DNA of 64,000 nt from Sphingobium limneticum (GCF_008710155.1 NZ_VYPZ01000007.1:164846-228845), one strand, 5' to 3'. Positions 26,267 to 35,192 are shown, counted from the first letter of the stretch. Notes: generated by a model not told the origin, from the letters alone. Numbers and translations: made by a program.

Positions 26267-26893
26267 ATGAGCGATCGTTTCAATACCGCAGCGGGTTGGG
26301 CGTTGTTTGCAGGGATCGTAGCGCTAGGCGGCGCGATCGTAAGCTCCAAGATTTTCCACGAAGAACGGCCCGAAAAGATGGGCTATGCCATCGAAGGCGT
26401 CGAAGCAGAGGGTGAAGCCGGCGCGGCCAGCGGCCCCGGCCTCAACACCCTGCTCGCCAGCGCGGACGTCGCCGCCGGTGAAAAGGTCTTCGCCAAATGC
26501 GCCGCCTGCCACACCGTCAACCAGGGCGGCGCCAACGGCATCGGCCCCAATCTCTACGCTACGGTCGGTGAGGAAATCGGCCATGGCAAGGCCGGCTTCG
26601 CCTTCTCCGAAGCACTCAAGGGCAAGGGCGGCAGCTGGACCTTCGAAGCGCTGGATCACTGGCTGAAAAGCCCGCGCGAATTTGCCCCCGGCACCAAGAT
26701 GACCTTCGCCGGCCTCGGCAATCCGGCCGATCGCGCCAACCTCATCGCCTGGCTGAACACGCAGGGGTCCAACCTGCCGCTGCCGGCCGCCGACGCGGCC
26801 CCGGCCGCTGCGGAAGGCGCGAATGCCGCCGAAGCCGGCAACGCAGCCAATGCTGCCGCCCCGGCCGAAAACGCCGCCAACGCCAGCGAGTAA
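26267..26893 (+). CDS. Membrane-anchored cytochrome c (CycM/c552-like)
   Basis: A 208-residue protein with an uncleaved N-terminal anchor (AGWALFAGIVALGGAIV, about 9-25), a linker, and a class I cytochrome domain with CAACHTVNQGGANGIGPNL and axial methionine in PGTKMTFAG. The C-terminus is an Ala/Asn/Glu-rich repeat tail of about 45 residues. Alphaproteobacterial CycM proteins of this type carry electrons from the bc1 complex to aa3 oxidase. Divergent from pheA. The reading frame of the following GNAT gene is the same as this one, separated by its TAA. Confidence 0.9.
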   Translation: MSDRFNTAAGWALFAGIVALGGAIVSSKIFHEERPEKMGYAIEGVEAEGEAGAASGPGLNTLLASADVAAGEKVFAKCAACHTVNQGGANGIGPNLYATVGEEIGHGKAGFAFSEALKGKGGSWTFEALDHWLKSPREFAPGTKMTFAGLGNPADRANLIAWLNTQGSNLPLPAADAAPAAAEGANAAEAGNAANAAAPAENAANASE

Positions 26894-26962
26894 GCGGCAA
26901 TCGCCGGCAACATTGATATACGCGATCTGACGGGCGCGGCACTGGTTGCCGCGCTCGATTCA

Positions 26963-27505
26963 TTGGCGCAGCTGCGCATCGCCGTCTTCCGCGACTATCC
27001 CTATCTCTACGAAGGCAGCGGCGGTTATGAACGCGGCTATCTGACCGCCTATGCGCAAAGTCCGGGCGCGCTGATCGCTGGCGCTTTCGCACAGGTGGAC
27101 GGGCGCGAACAGCTGGTCGGTGCCGCCACCGCCGCCCCCATGGCCGATCACGCCGCCGCCTTCGCCGAACCCTTCCGCGCACGCGGCATGGATATCGGCA
27201 ATATCTATTATTTCGGGGAATCGGTGCTGCTGCCGCAATGGCGCGGCCATGGCGTCGGCCACGCCTTTTTCGACCGCCGCGAAGCCAAGGCCCGCGAACT
27301 GGGCTTTGCCATGGCCAGCTTCTGCGCCGTGATCCGCCCCACCGACCACCCGGCCCGCCCGGCGGACTACAGCCCGCTCGACCCCTTTTGGCATAAACGC
27401 GGCTATGCGCCCGTCGATGGCCTGATCGGCCATTTCAACTGGAAGGAACCGGGCGAAGAGGCCGCCAGCGACCACGCCATGCAATTCTGGGTGAAGACGC
27501 TTTAG
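26963..27505 (+). CDS. GNAT-family N-acetyltransferase (start uncertain)
   Basis: The acetyl-CoA binding core is visible as ESVLLPQWRGHGVGHAFFDRRE, with FCAVIRPTDHPARP and DPFWHKRGYAPVDGL further on, typical of a GNAT domain. The TTG at 26963 is only the first accepted start codon. In-frame codons upstream encode IDIRDLTGAALVAALDSLAQ, which looks like the missing first strand and helix of the family. No ATG, GTG or TTG lies in front of that stretch; an ATT at 26912 is the best placed candidate. The frame is open right back to the stop of the cytochrome gene. Substrate unknown. Confidence 0.8.
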   Translation: MAQLRIAVFRDYPYLYEGSGGYERGYLTAYAQSPGALIAGAFAQVDGREQLVGAATAAPMADHAAAFAEPFRARGMDIGNIYYFGESVLLPQWRGHGVGHAFFDRREAKARELGFAMASFCAVIRPTDHPARPADYSPLDPFWHKRGYAPVDGLIGHFNWKEPGEEAASDHAMQFWVKTL

Positions 27506-27514
27506 AATCTTCGA

Positions 27515-27546
27515 AAGGCCCCACGGCCTTCACGCTAGACTTTTTT
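27515..27546 (+). terminator. Weak terminator-like hairpin after the GNAT gene
   Basis: A 6-bp stem AAGGCC / GGCCTT with a 4-base loop at 27515-27530 is followed after ten bases by six T (27541-27546). The gap between stem and T-run is longer than ideal, so this is a tentative call. Confidence 0.35.
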
Positions 27547-27619
27547 GGCGGCATGGAATCGGCTCAGAGCGGCGTCACTCCCGCCAAGCCTTACACAAAC
27601 GCGCCTTGGCTTTTCCGTT

Positions 27620-27637
27620 CCCCGGCGCAGGCCGGGG
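27620..27637. repeat. Palindromic hairpin between convergent genes
   Basis: A 7-bp stem CCCCGGC / GCCGGGG with loop GCAG. It lies between the converging GNAT and CorC-type genes and resembles the CCCCGG palindrome at 20569. It probably acts as a two-way transcript end. Confidence 0.5.
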
Positions 27638-27644
27638 CCCACTA

Positions 27645-28961
27645 TTACCGCTCCGCCACCAGCAGCTTGTCGATCTTGCGCCCGTCCATGTCGACGATTT
27701 CGAATCGCCATCCCTGATCGTCGATATAGTCGCCGACCTCCGGCAGTCGCCGCATCAGCCACAGCGCATGGCCCGCCACGGTCGCATAGTCGCGGTCCTC
27801 CGACAGGTCGATGCCGATCCGCTCGGCCAGCTGGTCGATCGGCATCTGCCCCGACACCAGCAGGCTGCCATCCTCCCGCTCGACCATGTCCGGCTCGTCA
27901 TAGGCGTCGCGGTCGGACGCGAAATGGCCGGCGATCGCCGACAGCAGATCCGCCGGGGTCACGATCCCTTCGAAATGGCCATATTCGTCATGCACCATCA
28001 CCATCGGCACGTCGGACCGGCGCAGCACTTCCAGCGCATCCATCGCATCGACCTGATCGGGCACGACCTCCGCCCGGCGCATCAGGCTTTCCAGATTGAG
28101 CGCCTCGCCCCGGAACAGCGCGGTCATGATGTCGCGCGCCTGGACGATACCGATAATATCCTCCACCGACCCGCGCCCCACCGGCAGGCGGGTGTGCGGC
28201 GTTTCCAGCAAGCGGCTGCGGATGGTGGCTTCGTCGGCGGCGATATCGATCCAGTCGACATCCATGCGCTGCGTCATCACCTCGCGCACCGGTCGGTCGG
28301 CCAGCCGCACGACGCCCGAAATGATCGCCCGCTCGCTTTCCTCGATCACGCCGGACTTGCTCGCCTCGGCGACGATCAGGTGCAGCTCCTCGGCGGTGAC
28401 ATGGCTTTCCGATTCGCGATCCAGTCGCAACAGCTTGAAGATCAGGCTGCTCGACCCGTCCAATATCCACACGATCGGGGCGGTCAGCTTCGCCAGCCAT
28501 TGCATCGGCACGGCGACCAGCACCGCGATCGGCTCCGGCGCCCGCAGCGCGAACTGCTTGGGCACCAATTCGCCCACGATTAGCGACGCATAGGTGGTCA
28601 GGCCGATCACCAGCGCGAAACCGGCATTTTCCGCCAGATTGGGCGCCAGGCCCAGCATCTGCATGCGTTCGCCCACCGGCCCGCCCAGGCTGGCACCCGA
28701 ATAGGCGCCCGTGCCGATGCCGATCAGGGTGATGCCGATCTGCACCGTGGACAGGAACCGCCCCGGATCGGCCGCCAGCGCCAGCGCAGCCTTCGCCCCG
28801 CTGCGCCCCGCCTTCTCCATCGCCTGCAAGCGCGGCTTGCGCGCCGATACGATGGCCAGTTCGGACATGGCAAAGACACCATTGAGCGCAACAAGCGCCA
28901 GGATGATGACAAGGTCTGCCCAGGGGAAGGGCGTCGGATTGAGGGGGGGGATCGTGGCCAT
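27645..28961 (-). CDS. HlyC/CorC-family membrane protein with CNNM, CBS pair and CorC_HlyC domains
   Basis: A 438-residue protein. The N-terminal CNNM/DUF21 region (about 10-200) has four membrane segments and LNGVFAMSELAIVSARKPRL. A CBS pair follows (about 205-325: REVMTQRMDVDWIDIAAD and HTRLPVGRGSVEDIIGIVQARD), then a C-terminal CorC_HlyC domain (LVSGQMPIDQLAERIGIDL). Relatives are linked to magnesium or cobalt efflux and resistance; older 'hemolysin' names are misleading. ATG at 28961 is preferred to an in-frame TTG because AGGAGGT lies 11 bases upstream. Monocistronic. Confidence 0.9.
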   Translation of the reverse strand: MATIPPLNPTPFPWADLVIILALVALNGVFAMSELAIVSARKPRLQAMEKAGRSGAKAALALAADPGRFLSTVQIGITLIGIGTGAYSGASLGGPVGERMQMLGLAPNLAENAGFALVIGLTTYASLIVGELVPKQFALRAPEPIAVLVAVPMQWLAKLTAPIVWILDGSSSLIFKLLRLDRESESHVTAEELHLIVAEASKSGVIEESERAIISGVVRLADRPVREVMTQRMDVDWIDIAADEATIRSRLLETPHTRLPVGRGSVEDIIGIVQARDIMTALFRGEALNLESLMRRAEVVPDQVDAMDALEVLRRSDVPMVMVHDEYGHFEGIVTPADLLSAIAGHFASDRDAYDEPDMVEREDGSLLVSGQMPIDQLAERIGIDLSEDRDYATVAGHALWLMRRLPEVGDYIDDQGWRFEIVDMDGRKIDKLLVAER

Positions 28962-29113
28962 GGTGGTCAACTACCTCCTATAACCGCTATTCTTTCAATT
29001 TCACAACATCGCCATCATCATCGGTTCAGTTCGCATGTGGAACAAACGCTTTCGTTCGGCCATTAAGGGTTAGATTCGGCCCCGAACGGACGAAAAGACA
29101 AGGGAACAGGACC

Positions 29114-29794
29114 ATGAGGATTTCTCACCGCATCATCGGCGCCGCAGGCCTTGCCGCCATGCTCGCCACCACCGCCTGCACCACCGACCCCGAAACCGGT
29201 CAGCGCAGCATATCGAAGGCGGCGATCGGCGGCATCGGCGGCGCGCTGGGCGGCTATCTGCTGGGCGATCTGGTCGGCGGTCGCAACGACCGTACGGAGA
29301 AGATTCTGGGCGCGGGCATCGGCGCGGTCGCTGGCGCCGGCATCGGCGCCTATATGGACGCCCAGGAACGCAAGCTGCGCGAAGAAACTGCCGGCAGCGG
29401 CGTGGACGTGATTCGCGACGGCGACAATCTGCTGCTGCGCATGCCCTCGGGCATCACCTTCGCCTACAACAAGTCGGATGTTCAGCCGCAATTCCAGCCG
29501 ACGCTGAACGACGTCGCCTCGGTCCTGTCGCAATATCCCAAAACCTATATCGACGTGTACGGCCATACCGACAGCGATGGCGCGGACGCCTATAACCAGA
29601 CCCTGTCCGAACGCCGCGCCCAGTCGGTCGCCACCTATCTTGTGAGCAAGGGCGTCCAGTCCGCCCGCATCGGCACCCGCGGCTTTGGCGAGACGCAGCC
29701 GATCGCATCCAACGCGACCGAAGAAGGCAAGGCCGCCAACCGCCGCGTCGAAATCAAGATCGCCCCGGTAACGGAAGCCGATGTGAAGGGGTAA
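29114..29794 (+). CDS. OmpA-family peptidoglycan-associated lipoprotein
   Basis: A 226-residue lipoprotein with lipobox LATTAC (cysteine 22). A glycine-zipper region follows (AAIGGIGGALGGYLLGD, then GAGIGAVAGAGIGAY), then a C-terminal OmpA domain at about 105-222 with IDVYGHTDSDGADAYNQ, LSERRAQSVATYLV and NRRVEIKI, which bind diaminopimelate of peptidoglycan. The protein should tether the outer membrane to the wall. It is monocistronic, with a hairpin just after the stop. Confidence 0.92.
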   Translation: MRISHRIIGAAGLAAMLATTACTTDPETGQRSISKAAIGGIGGALGGYLLGDLVGGRNDRTEKILGAGIGAVAGAGIGAYMDAQERKLREETAGSGVDVIRDGDNLLLRMPSGITFAYNKSDVQPQFQPTLNDVASVLSQYPKTYIDVYGHTDSDGADAYNQTLSERRAQSVATYLVSKGVQSARIGTRGFGETQPIASNATEEGKAANRRVEIKIAPVTEADVKG

Positions 29795-29799
29795 TGCTC

Positions 29800-29833
29800 A
29801 GCTGTCATCTCGACAAAGAGCGGGATGACAGCT
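29800..29833. terminator. Hairpin after the OmpA lipoprotein gene
   Basis: A 10-bp perfect stem (AGCTGTCATC / GATGACAGCT) with a 14-base loop, starting six bases after the stop. It is a good structural terminator but without a T-run. It may also belong to the intergenic repeat immediately downstream. Confidence 0.5.
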
Positions 29834-29860
29834 TCACCCGATATCAGTCTAATAAATTAT

Positions 29861-29978
29861 CCGTTCGTCCTGAGTAGCCATTGAGCAAAGTCGAAATGGC
29901 GTATCGAAGGGTCATGCCCAGCGCGTGATGCTTCGATACGAGGCTTCGACAAGCTCAGCCCCTACTCAGCACGAACGG
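29861..29978. repeat. Large nested palindromic intergenic repeat
   Basis: The outer arms are CCGTTCGTCCTGAGTAG (29861-29877) and its near-perfect reverse complement (29962-29978, one mismatch). Inside lies a perfect 10-bp pair CGTATCGAAG / CTTCGATACG at 29900-29909 and 29931-29940, plus TTCGACAAGCTC-type arms. The whole 118 bases can form one long branched hairpin. It shares the CCGTTCG and GAGCTTGTCGA motifs with repeats at 44225 and 47094. Confidence 0.75.
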
Positions 29979-29992
29979 TGTAAGATCCAGCT

Positions 29993-30610
29993 TCAAAAAC
30001 TCGCCTTCAACCCGTCGATCACGAACTGCGCCGCCAGCGCCGCCAGCAGCACGCCCAGCAGCCGGGTAATCACCGCCTCGATCTTGCGCCCCAGCAGCGC
30101 CATCAGCGGTCCCGCCGCCAGCAGCGACCCCAGCATCAGCAACAACGTCACCAGCATCGCGCCCAGCACCACCATGCGCTGCGCCATGCCATCGGCGCGC
30201 GACATCAGCAGCATGACCGTCGCGATGGACCCCGGCCCGGCAATCATCGGCATCGCCATCGGGAACACGGAGACATCCTCCACCTCCGGCGTTTCGGCGA
30301 TCTTCTGCGCCCGGTCCTCGCGCCGTTCGGTCCGCTTCTCGAACACCATGTCCATCGCGATCAGGAACAGCATGATGCCGCCCGCGATGCGGAAACTGTC
30401 GAGCGCGATGCCCAGCGTGCCGAGCAGCTGCTTGCCCCACAGGGCGAACACGAACAGGATCGCGGCGGCGATGCAGACGGCCCGGATCGCCATCGCCCGC
30501 CGCTGCACCGCATTGGCGCCCGTGGTCAGGCTGGCATAGATGGGCGCGCAGCCCGGCGGATCGATCACCACGAACAGCGTGATGAACGCGGAAATGAACA
30601 ATTCGATCAT
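29993..30610 (-). CDS. MarC-family integral membrane protein
   Basis: A 205-residue protein with six hydrophobic segments, starting [20 protein letters not shown]. The family motif IDPPG near the first helix and PMIAGPGSIATVMLL in the middle are MarC hallmarks. The family was once thought to be a multidrug resistance factor but has no proven function; a transport role is likely. It overlaps the NTF2-like gene by four bases and is last in the yggT-yggU-folD-NTF2-marC operon. Confidence 0.9.
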   Translation of the reverse strand: MIELFISAFITLFVVIDPPGCAPIYASLTTGANAVQRRAMAIRAVCIAAAILFVFALWGKQLLGTLGIALDSFRIAGGIMLFLIAMDMVFEKRTERREDRAQKIAETPEVEDVSVFPMAMPMIAGPGSIATVMLLMSRADGMAQRMVVLGAMLVTLLLMLGSLLAAGPLMALLGRKIEAVITRLLGVLLAALAAQFVIDGLKASF

Positions 30611-31281
30611 GATCCGGCCTTCACTCTATCGTCGATCACGGTTTGATAATCATTGCCCGTCCACATCCGCACGCTGACATGGCGGCTGCCGTCGGTCGCC
30701 ACATCGGCGCTCCAGACCAGGCTCTCGTCGGGCGGCGGTGGAGGCGCATCGCCCTTCTTGGGTTTGCCAGCGGGCGGCGACGCTATCGGCGCGCTCTCCG
30801 ACCGCTTGCAGGTCGCGACTTTGCCGGTCAGAAATTCCGGCGCCTCCCGCGCCACGCTCAGCGTGTCGCCATGGTCCATGATCCATTGCCAGCGCCCCTT
30901 CTTGTCGCGCCGCCAGATGGTCGTGAAATAGCCGACCGATCCGTCCGGCCGCTTCCAGTTGCCGGTGCTGGCGGCCAGATCGCCACCGCACGACACATAG
31001 ACGATGGATGGCGCCCAGCTGACCGATGCCGCCGGATTGGCCTGCTTCCTCAGCCAATCCTTCGCCACCACCTTCTGCGGCACGAACATCACGGCGTCGT
31101 CTGCGGCGGTCTGGGCGAAGGCGGTCCATTGCCCCTTGTCCTGCGCCAGCCGGTTGAAGGCGATCTCCGCCGCGATCACGCTGCTGGGATCGGGCTGGAA
31201 GCGCAGTGGCGGGCGCGCGGAAACGGGCGCGGCGACCAACATCGCCGCACCGAAAATCAGCAGCGTCCGCCGCGCCTTCAC
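30607..31281 (-). CDS. Exported NTF2-like (DUF4440-type) hypothetical protein
   Basis: A 224-residue protein with a signal peptide when the GTG at 31279-31281 is used ([19 protein letters not shown], cleavage near VSA). An NTF2/SnoaL-like fold is suggested by [36 protein letters not shown] and [21 protein letters not shown], as in many small exported polyketide-cyclase-like proteins. The C-terminus has a Pro-rich linker and an extra strand-rich tail. The GTGA overlap with folD supports this start; an internal ATG at 31242 would destroy the signal peptide. Function unknown. Confidence 0.75.
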   Translation of the reverse strand: MKARRTLLIFGAAMLVAAPVSARPPLRFQPDPSSVIAAEIAFNRLAQDKGQWTAFAQTAADDAVMFVPQKVVAKDWLRKQANPAASVSWAPSIVYVSCGGDLAASTGNWKRPDGSVGYFTTIWRRDKKGRWQWIMDHGDTLSVAREAPEFLTGKVATCKRSESAPIASPPAGKPKKGDAPPPPPDESLVWSADVATDGSRHVSVRMWTGNDYQTVIDDRVKAGS

Positions 31282-32171
31282 AGGTCCGCCGGCTTGGCCA
31301 GGCCAGCGCGCGCATGCGCCGCGACCAGCGTGTTGCGCAGCAGCACGGCGATGGTCATCGGCCCGACGCCGCCCGGCACCGGGGTGATGGCGCGGACATG
31401 GGCCAGCGCTTCGGCCGTCGCCACGTCGCCCACGATCCGGCTCTTGCCATCCTCGCCATCGGCGATGCGGTTGATGCCGACATCGATCACGGTCGCGCCC
31501 GGCTTGATCCATTCGCCCTTGACCATCTCGGCCCGACCCACGGCAGCGACGACGATGTCGGCGCGATGCACGACGCTGGCCAGGTCGCGGGTCCGGCTAT
31601 GCGCGATCGTCACCGTCGCGCTTTCGGCCAGCAACAGCTGCGCCATCGGCTTGCCGACGATGTTCGACCGGCCCACCACCACGGCTTCCAGCCCCGACAG
31701 GTCGCCCAGTTCATCCTTCAACAGCATGATGCAGCCCAGCGGCGTGCAGGGCACCAGCGCCTCCTGCCCCGTCGCCAACAGCCCCGAATTGACGACATGG
31801 AAGCCATCGACATCCTTGGCCGGGTCGATCGCCCCGATCACGGCGGCTTCATCGATATGTTTGGGCAGCGGCAGCTGAACCAAGATGCCGTCGACCCGCT
31901 CGTCCTGATTCAACTCCTCGATCAGGTCGAGCAGATCCTCTTCGCCGATGCTGTCGGGCCGCTTGAATTCGAAGCTTTCCATGCCGGCCGCGACCGTCAT
32001 CTTGCCCTTGGACCGGACATAGACGCTGCTTGCCGGATCTTCACCCACCAACACCACCGCCAGCCCCGGCTTGCGACCCGTCGCCTCGACGAAGCCGGCG
32101 ACGCCGTCGGCCACCTTGTCGCGCAGGGTTGCGGCAAAGGCCTTGCCGTCGATGATCTTGCCGATGGTCAT
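31278..32171 (-). CDS. folD: Methylenetetrahydrofolate dehydrogenase/cyclohydrolase
   Basis: A 297-residue bifunctional enzyme interconverting 5,10-methylene-, methenyl- and 10-formyl-tetrahydrofolate in the cytosol. Motifs are [21 protein letters not shown] (with the catalytic lysine), [30 protein letters not shown] (NADP loop) and the C-terminal [14 protein letters not shown]. The start MTIGKIIDG at 32169-32171 overlaps the DUF167 gene by four bases. Its product 10-formyl-THF is the cofactor used by PurN, encoded elsewhere in the window. Confidence 0.96.
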   Translation of the reverse strand: MTIGKIIDGKAFAATLRDKVADGVAGFVEATGRKPGLAVVLVGEDPASSVYVRSKGKMTVAAGMESFEFKRPDSIGEEDLLDLIEELNQDERVDGILVQLPLPKHIDEAAVIGAIDPAKDVDGFHVVNSGLLATGQEALVPCTPLGCIMLLKDELGDLSGLEAVVVGRSNIVGKPMAQLLLAESATVTIAHSRTRDLASVVHRADIVVAAVGRAEMVKGEWIKPGATVIDVGINRIADGEDGKSRIVGDVATAEALAHVRAITPVPGGVGPMTIAVLLRNTLVAAHARAGLAKPADL

Positions 32172-32443
32172 GTCTGTTCTACCCATGTTGCAATAAGGGC
32201 GGTCAGGCGCGCCTGTGCCCCGCCGCCGCCGATAATCCGCAACCGCTTTAGCCGGTTGGTATCGCCCGATTCCAGCAAAATCGCGCTGCGCGGCCAATCC
32301 AGCCGTTTCGCCAGCAACGCGATCAGCGCATCATTGGCCCGGCCCTTTTCGGGCACGGCCCGTACGCGAGCGGACAGCCACCGCGCGCCCTGCGCATCGG
32401 TCCAGTCGCCGCCAATCGCCTCTTTCGCCGATCCCGGCGTCAA
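32168..32443 (-). CDS. DUF167/YggU-family protein (start uncertain)
   Basis: A 91-residue frame from a TTG codon, with the YggU core [22 protein letters not shown] and [12 protein letters not shown]. The family domain normally begins earlier: in-frame codons upstream encode [15 protein letters not shown], and the frame is open to the TGA of yggT (32507-32509). No ATG, GTG or TTG precedes that stretch, only CTG (32501-32503). The true protein therefore probably starts near 32503, or is made by reinitiation. A 16-bp tandem duplication lies exactly at this junction. The product's role is unknown. Confidence 0.75.
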   Translation of the reverse strand: MTPGSAKEAIGGDWTDAQGARWLSARVRAVPEKGRANDALIALLAKRLDWPRSAILLESGDTNRLKRLRIIGGGGAQARLTALIATWVEQT

Positions 32444-32479
32444 CCGGACGCTCAGCAGCAGGTCGTCACCACCCGCACT

Positions 32480-32511
32480 CCAGACAGCGTTCAGGCCAGA
32501 CAGCGCTCAGG
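32480..32511. repeat. 16-bp tandem duplication at the yggT/yggU junction
   Basis: Two adjacent 16-base copies, CCAGACAGCGTTCAGG (32480-32495) and CCAGACAGCGCTCAGG (32496-32511), differ at one base. The unit contains the yggT stop codon on the minus strand. Because 16 is not a multiple of three, a gain of one copy shifts yggU relative to yggT. Confidence 0.85.
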
Positions 32512-32821
32512 CCACCGCCCGCATCAGCGCCGCGAACAGATTCTCACGCACCGGCCCTTGCAGGATGATGATTGCCAGCAGCACCACCATCGGCGCCAGA
32601 TCCAGCGCGCCCAGATCCGGCATGAACTTGCGCACCGGGCGGTAAAGCGGCTCGGTCATCCGATCGAGCGCATAGAGGCCGTTGCGGACATATTCGTTGG
32701 AGGTGTTGATCACGTTGAACACGATCAGCCAGCTCAGCACCGCCTGTACGATGATGATCCACCAGATCGCTTCCAGCACGATATAGACGATGCCGTTCAA
32801 GGCGTTGAGAAATTCGAACAA
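32507..32821 (-). CDS. YggT-family inner-membrane protein
   Basis: A 104-residue protein with two hydrophobic blocks (IVYIVLEAIWWIIIVQAVLSW and DLAPMVVLLAIIIL) and the conserved YVRNGLYALDRMTEPLYRPVRKFMP between them, which is diagnostic of YggT/Ycf19. The family is linked to osmotic stress and membrane or division organisation. The start is TTG at 32819-32821, supported by GGAAGG about eight bases upstream. First gene of the operon reaching to marC. Confidence 0.88.
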   Translation of the reverse strand: MFEFLNALNGIVYIVLEAIWWIIIVQAVLSWLIVFNVINTSNEYVRNGLYALDRMTEPLYRPVRKFMPDLGALDLAPMVVLLAIIILQGPVRENLFAALMRAVA

Positions 32822-32926
32822 GCTACCGGCCTTCCATGCTGCGCTGCCGCGAATGTGACGCTGTATCTAGCGGTGGGGCGCCGCCGGGACAAGCATCCGA
32901 CGCACGCTTATTCTAGCAACGACAGG

Positions 32927-33493
32927 TCAGCCCGTCGGCATCGTACCGGGACGGATATGGCCGAACATGTGCGCCACATAGTCCGCCTTGCCCAGCGACA
33001 CACCCTGCGCGCGCAGGATCGCATAAGCGGTCATGACATGGAAATAGAATTGGGACAGCGTCCAGTCCCGCGCATATTCTTCCGCGGTCAGGTCCAGGAT
33101 GATGCCGTTGGGCAGCGCATGCGCGATCGCCGTACCGGCAGCCCCGTCCAGCGCATCGCCCGACAGGCTTTGCAGCAAGGCGACGGCCTCATCGATCCGC
33201 GCCTTCGCCGTCGCGATCGATCCAGGCTGCTCCCCCGCATCGCGCCCTTCGTTCAATAGCGCGTCCAGATAGGCGGGAAACGCCTTGCCCTGCAACCGAT
33301 GCACCGCCTCATGCGCCTGCACGCAGGCGAAGCGGATTTGCGTCGCCAGCGGATACATGTCGGGCGCCAGCCGCGCCGACAGCAACGCCTCGGCGTCGGC
33401 GGCGGGCAATTGCCCCTGCGCCTTGTCCAGCCAGCCCGACAGCGAACCCAGCATCTGGATATAGGTCGGAACGATCAGCGCGGTCAGCGTCAT
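32927..33493 (-). CDS. DUF1993 family protein
   Basis: A 188-residue protein matching the DUF1993 family, related to DinB-like four-helix bundles. It starts MTLTALIVPTYIQMLGSL and has LAPDMYPLATQIRFACVQAHEA, then WTLSQFYFHVMTAYAILRAQGV and a C-terminal GKADYVAHM. A few histidines are placed as in DinB folds, but no catalytic role is established. It lies nine bases after argB and may be cotranscribed with it. Confidence 0.85.
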   Translation of the reverse strand: MTLTALIVPTYIQMLGSLSGWLDKAQGQLPAADAEALLSARLAPDMYPLATQIRFACVQAHEAVHRLQGKAFPAYLDALLNEGRDAGEQPGSIATAKARIDEAVALLQSLSGDALDGAAGTAIAHALPNGIILDLTAEEYARDWTLSQFYFHVMTAYAILRAQGVSLGKADYVAHMFGHIRPGTMPTG

Positions 33494-33502
33494 ATGTAGC
33501 CC

Positions 33503-34408
33503 TTATTTCCGCACCAGCGTACCGGCACCCTGATCGGTAAAGATTTCCAGCAGCATCGCATGGGGCACCCGGCCGTCCAGGATGACGGCGGCGTCCACCC
33601 CGCCTTCGACCGCGCGGACGCAGGTTTCCAGCTTGGGGATCATGCCGCCGCTGATCGTGCCGTCATTCTGCAATATCTCGATCGCGGCCGGGTCCAGGTC
33701 GCTCAGCAACTGGCCCTGCTTGTCCAGCACGCCCGCCACATCGGTCAGCAGGAAGAAGCGCGACGCCTTCAGCTCCGCCGCGATCGCACCCGCCATCGTG
33801 TCCGCATTCACATTATAGGTATGGCCGTCGATGCCGATCCCCACCGGCGCGACCACCGGAATGATGCCGGCCTGCGCCAGCGTGTCCAGAATGCGGCGAT
33901 CGACCGCCACCGGATCGCCGACGAAGCCCAGGTCGACATTGCGCTCGATCCCCGAATTGGGGTCCGCCTCGCGCTTACCCGCGACCTTCTCGCACAGGAC
34001 CAGGCCCCCGTCCTTGCCCGAAATGCCGACAGCACGGCCACCCGCACCAGCGATCCAGGCAACGATTTCCTTGTTGATGGACCCGGCCAGCACCATTTCG
34101 GCGATCTTGGCGGTTTCGGCGTCGGTCACGCGCAGACCGCCGATAAACTGCGATTCGACGCCCAGCTTCTTGAGCATCGCGCCGATCTGCGGCCCGCCGC
34201 CATGGACGACGACGACATTGATGCCCACCGCCTTCATCAGCACGACATCCTCGGCGAAATCGCGCGCCGCTTCGGGGTCGCCCATCGCATGGCCGCCATA
34301 TTTGACGACGAAGGTCTTGCCGGCATATCGCTGCATATAGGGCAGCGCCTCGACAAGGGTTTCTGCCTTCGCGAGGAGCGCGGGATCGGGAGCGTGCTTG
34401 CTGTTCAT
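33503..34408 (-). CDS. argB: Acetylglutamate kinase
   Basis: A 301-residue amino-acid kinase that phosphorylates N-acetylglutamate, the second step of arginine synthesis. Motifs are [15 protein letters not shown] at the N-terminus, [14 protein letters not shown] (substrate and ATP glycine loop), [14 protein letters not shown], and the C-terminal [18 protein letters not shown]. The N-terminal helix ([15 protein letters not shown]) is the type found in arginine-sensitive hexamers. Start: MNSKHAPDP at 34406-34408. argH lies elsewhere in the window. Confidence 0.96.
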   Translation of the reverse strand: MNSKHAPDPALLAKAETLVEALPYMQRYAGKTFVVKYGGHAMGDPEAARDFAEDVVLMKAVGINVVVVHGGGPQIGAMLKKLGVESQFIGGLRVTDAETAKIAEMVLAGSINKEIVAWIAGAGGRAVGISGKDGGLVLCEKVAGKREADPNSGIERNVDLGFVGDPVAVDRRILDTLAQAGIIPVVAPVGIGIDGHTYNVNADTMAGAIAAELKASRFFLLTDVAGVLDKQGQLLSDLDPAAIEILQNDGTISGGMIPKLETCVRAVEGGVDAAVILDGRVPHAMLLEIFTDQGAGTLVRK

Positions 34409-34445
34409 GCGCGCGCGCATACGGCCTTATGGCCGCCGCCGCAAG

Positions 34446-35078
34446 TTAACGGTCGAGCTTGCGCCCCAACGATACCGCCAGCGCGATGAGCGGCGGCACC
34501 AAAATGATCGACAGGATCACCTTGGCAATCATCTGCCCGACCATCAGGTCCATGATCGGCCGTTCGCCCAGGAAAGAAATGGTGATGAACAGCAGCGTAT
34601 CGACGATCTGCGATACGACGCTGGCGATCATGCCGCGCAGCCACACCAGCTTGCCCTCGCCCCGCGCCAGCTTGGAGAAGATGAAGACGTTCAGCGTCTG
34701 GGACGTGCCATAGGAAATGAGGCCCGCCAGCATCATCCGCGATCCCTGCCCCACCACGATCGGGAAGGCGTCGACCGCAGGCGGATACATGCCCGGATCA
34801 TGGGGCAGCGCGATGACGATATGGATCAGCGCCGCCGATACCAGCAGCGGCACGAAACCCAACCGCACCAGCGCCGTCGCCGTCTTTTGCCCGTGAAGCT
34901 CCGACACCGCGCTCGACAGGATCACCAGCAACAGGAAGGCGAAGATCCCCGCCTCCACCGCCAATGGCCCGAGCGCCACCTGCTTCACCCCCAACACACC
35001 GGCCATGCAGACCATGCCGCCATAGAGGATGGAGAAGACGAAGAGCGAACGGCTGATGGGCGCGGGCGAAGCAGTCAT
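34446..35078 (-). CDS. Queuosine precursor transporter (YhhQ/VUT family)
   Basis: A 210-residue membrane protein with about six hydrophobic segments and the family pattern LSSAVSELHGQKTATALVRLGF, LISYGTSQTLNVFIFSKL and VVSQIVDTLLFITISFLG. E. coli YhhQ imports the 7-deazaguanine precursors preQ0/preQ1 for tRNA modification. The link here is by family only, with no queuosine genes nearby. It lies 37 bases upstream of argB on the same strand. Confidence 0.88.
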   Translation of the reverse strand: MTASPAPISRSLFVFSILYGGMVCMAGVLGVKQVALGPLAVEAGIFAFLLLVILSSAVSELHGQKTATALVRLGFVPLLVSAALIHIVIALPHDPGMYPPAVDAFPIVVGQGSRMMLAGLISYGTSQTLNVFIFSKLARGEGKLVWLRGMIASVVSQIVDTLLFITISFLGERPIMDLMVGQMIAKVILSIILVPPLIALAVSLGRKLDR

Positions 35079-35192
35079 CGGCTGCCCTTACCGACATTTA
35101 TGCGGCGGGGGAAGATGGCGGACGGCACGATGAAGCGGCTGGTCCGATTTGCCCTTGGCGGCCGCCTGACGCTTGGCCTATCCCTCCACCCC

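Noticed and set aside
34398..35192. A long N-terminal extension of the S9 peptidase frame
   Set aside because: It is antisense to the YhhQ gene and very Arg/His/Gln-rich; the signal peptide at 35193 marks the real start.
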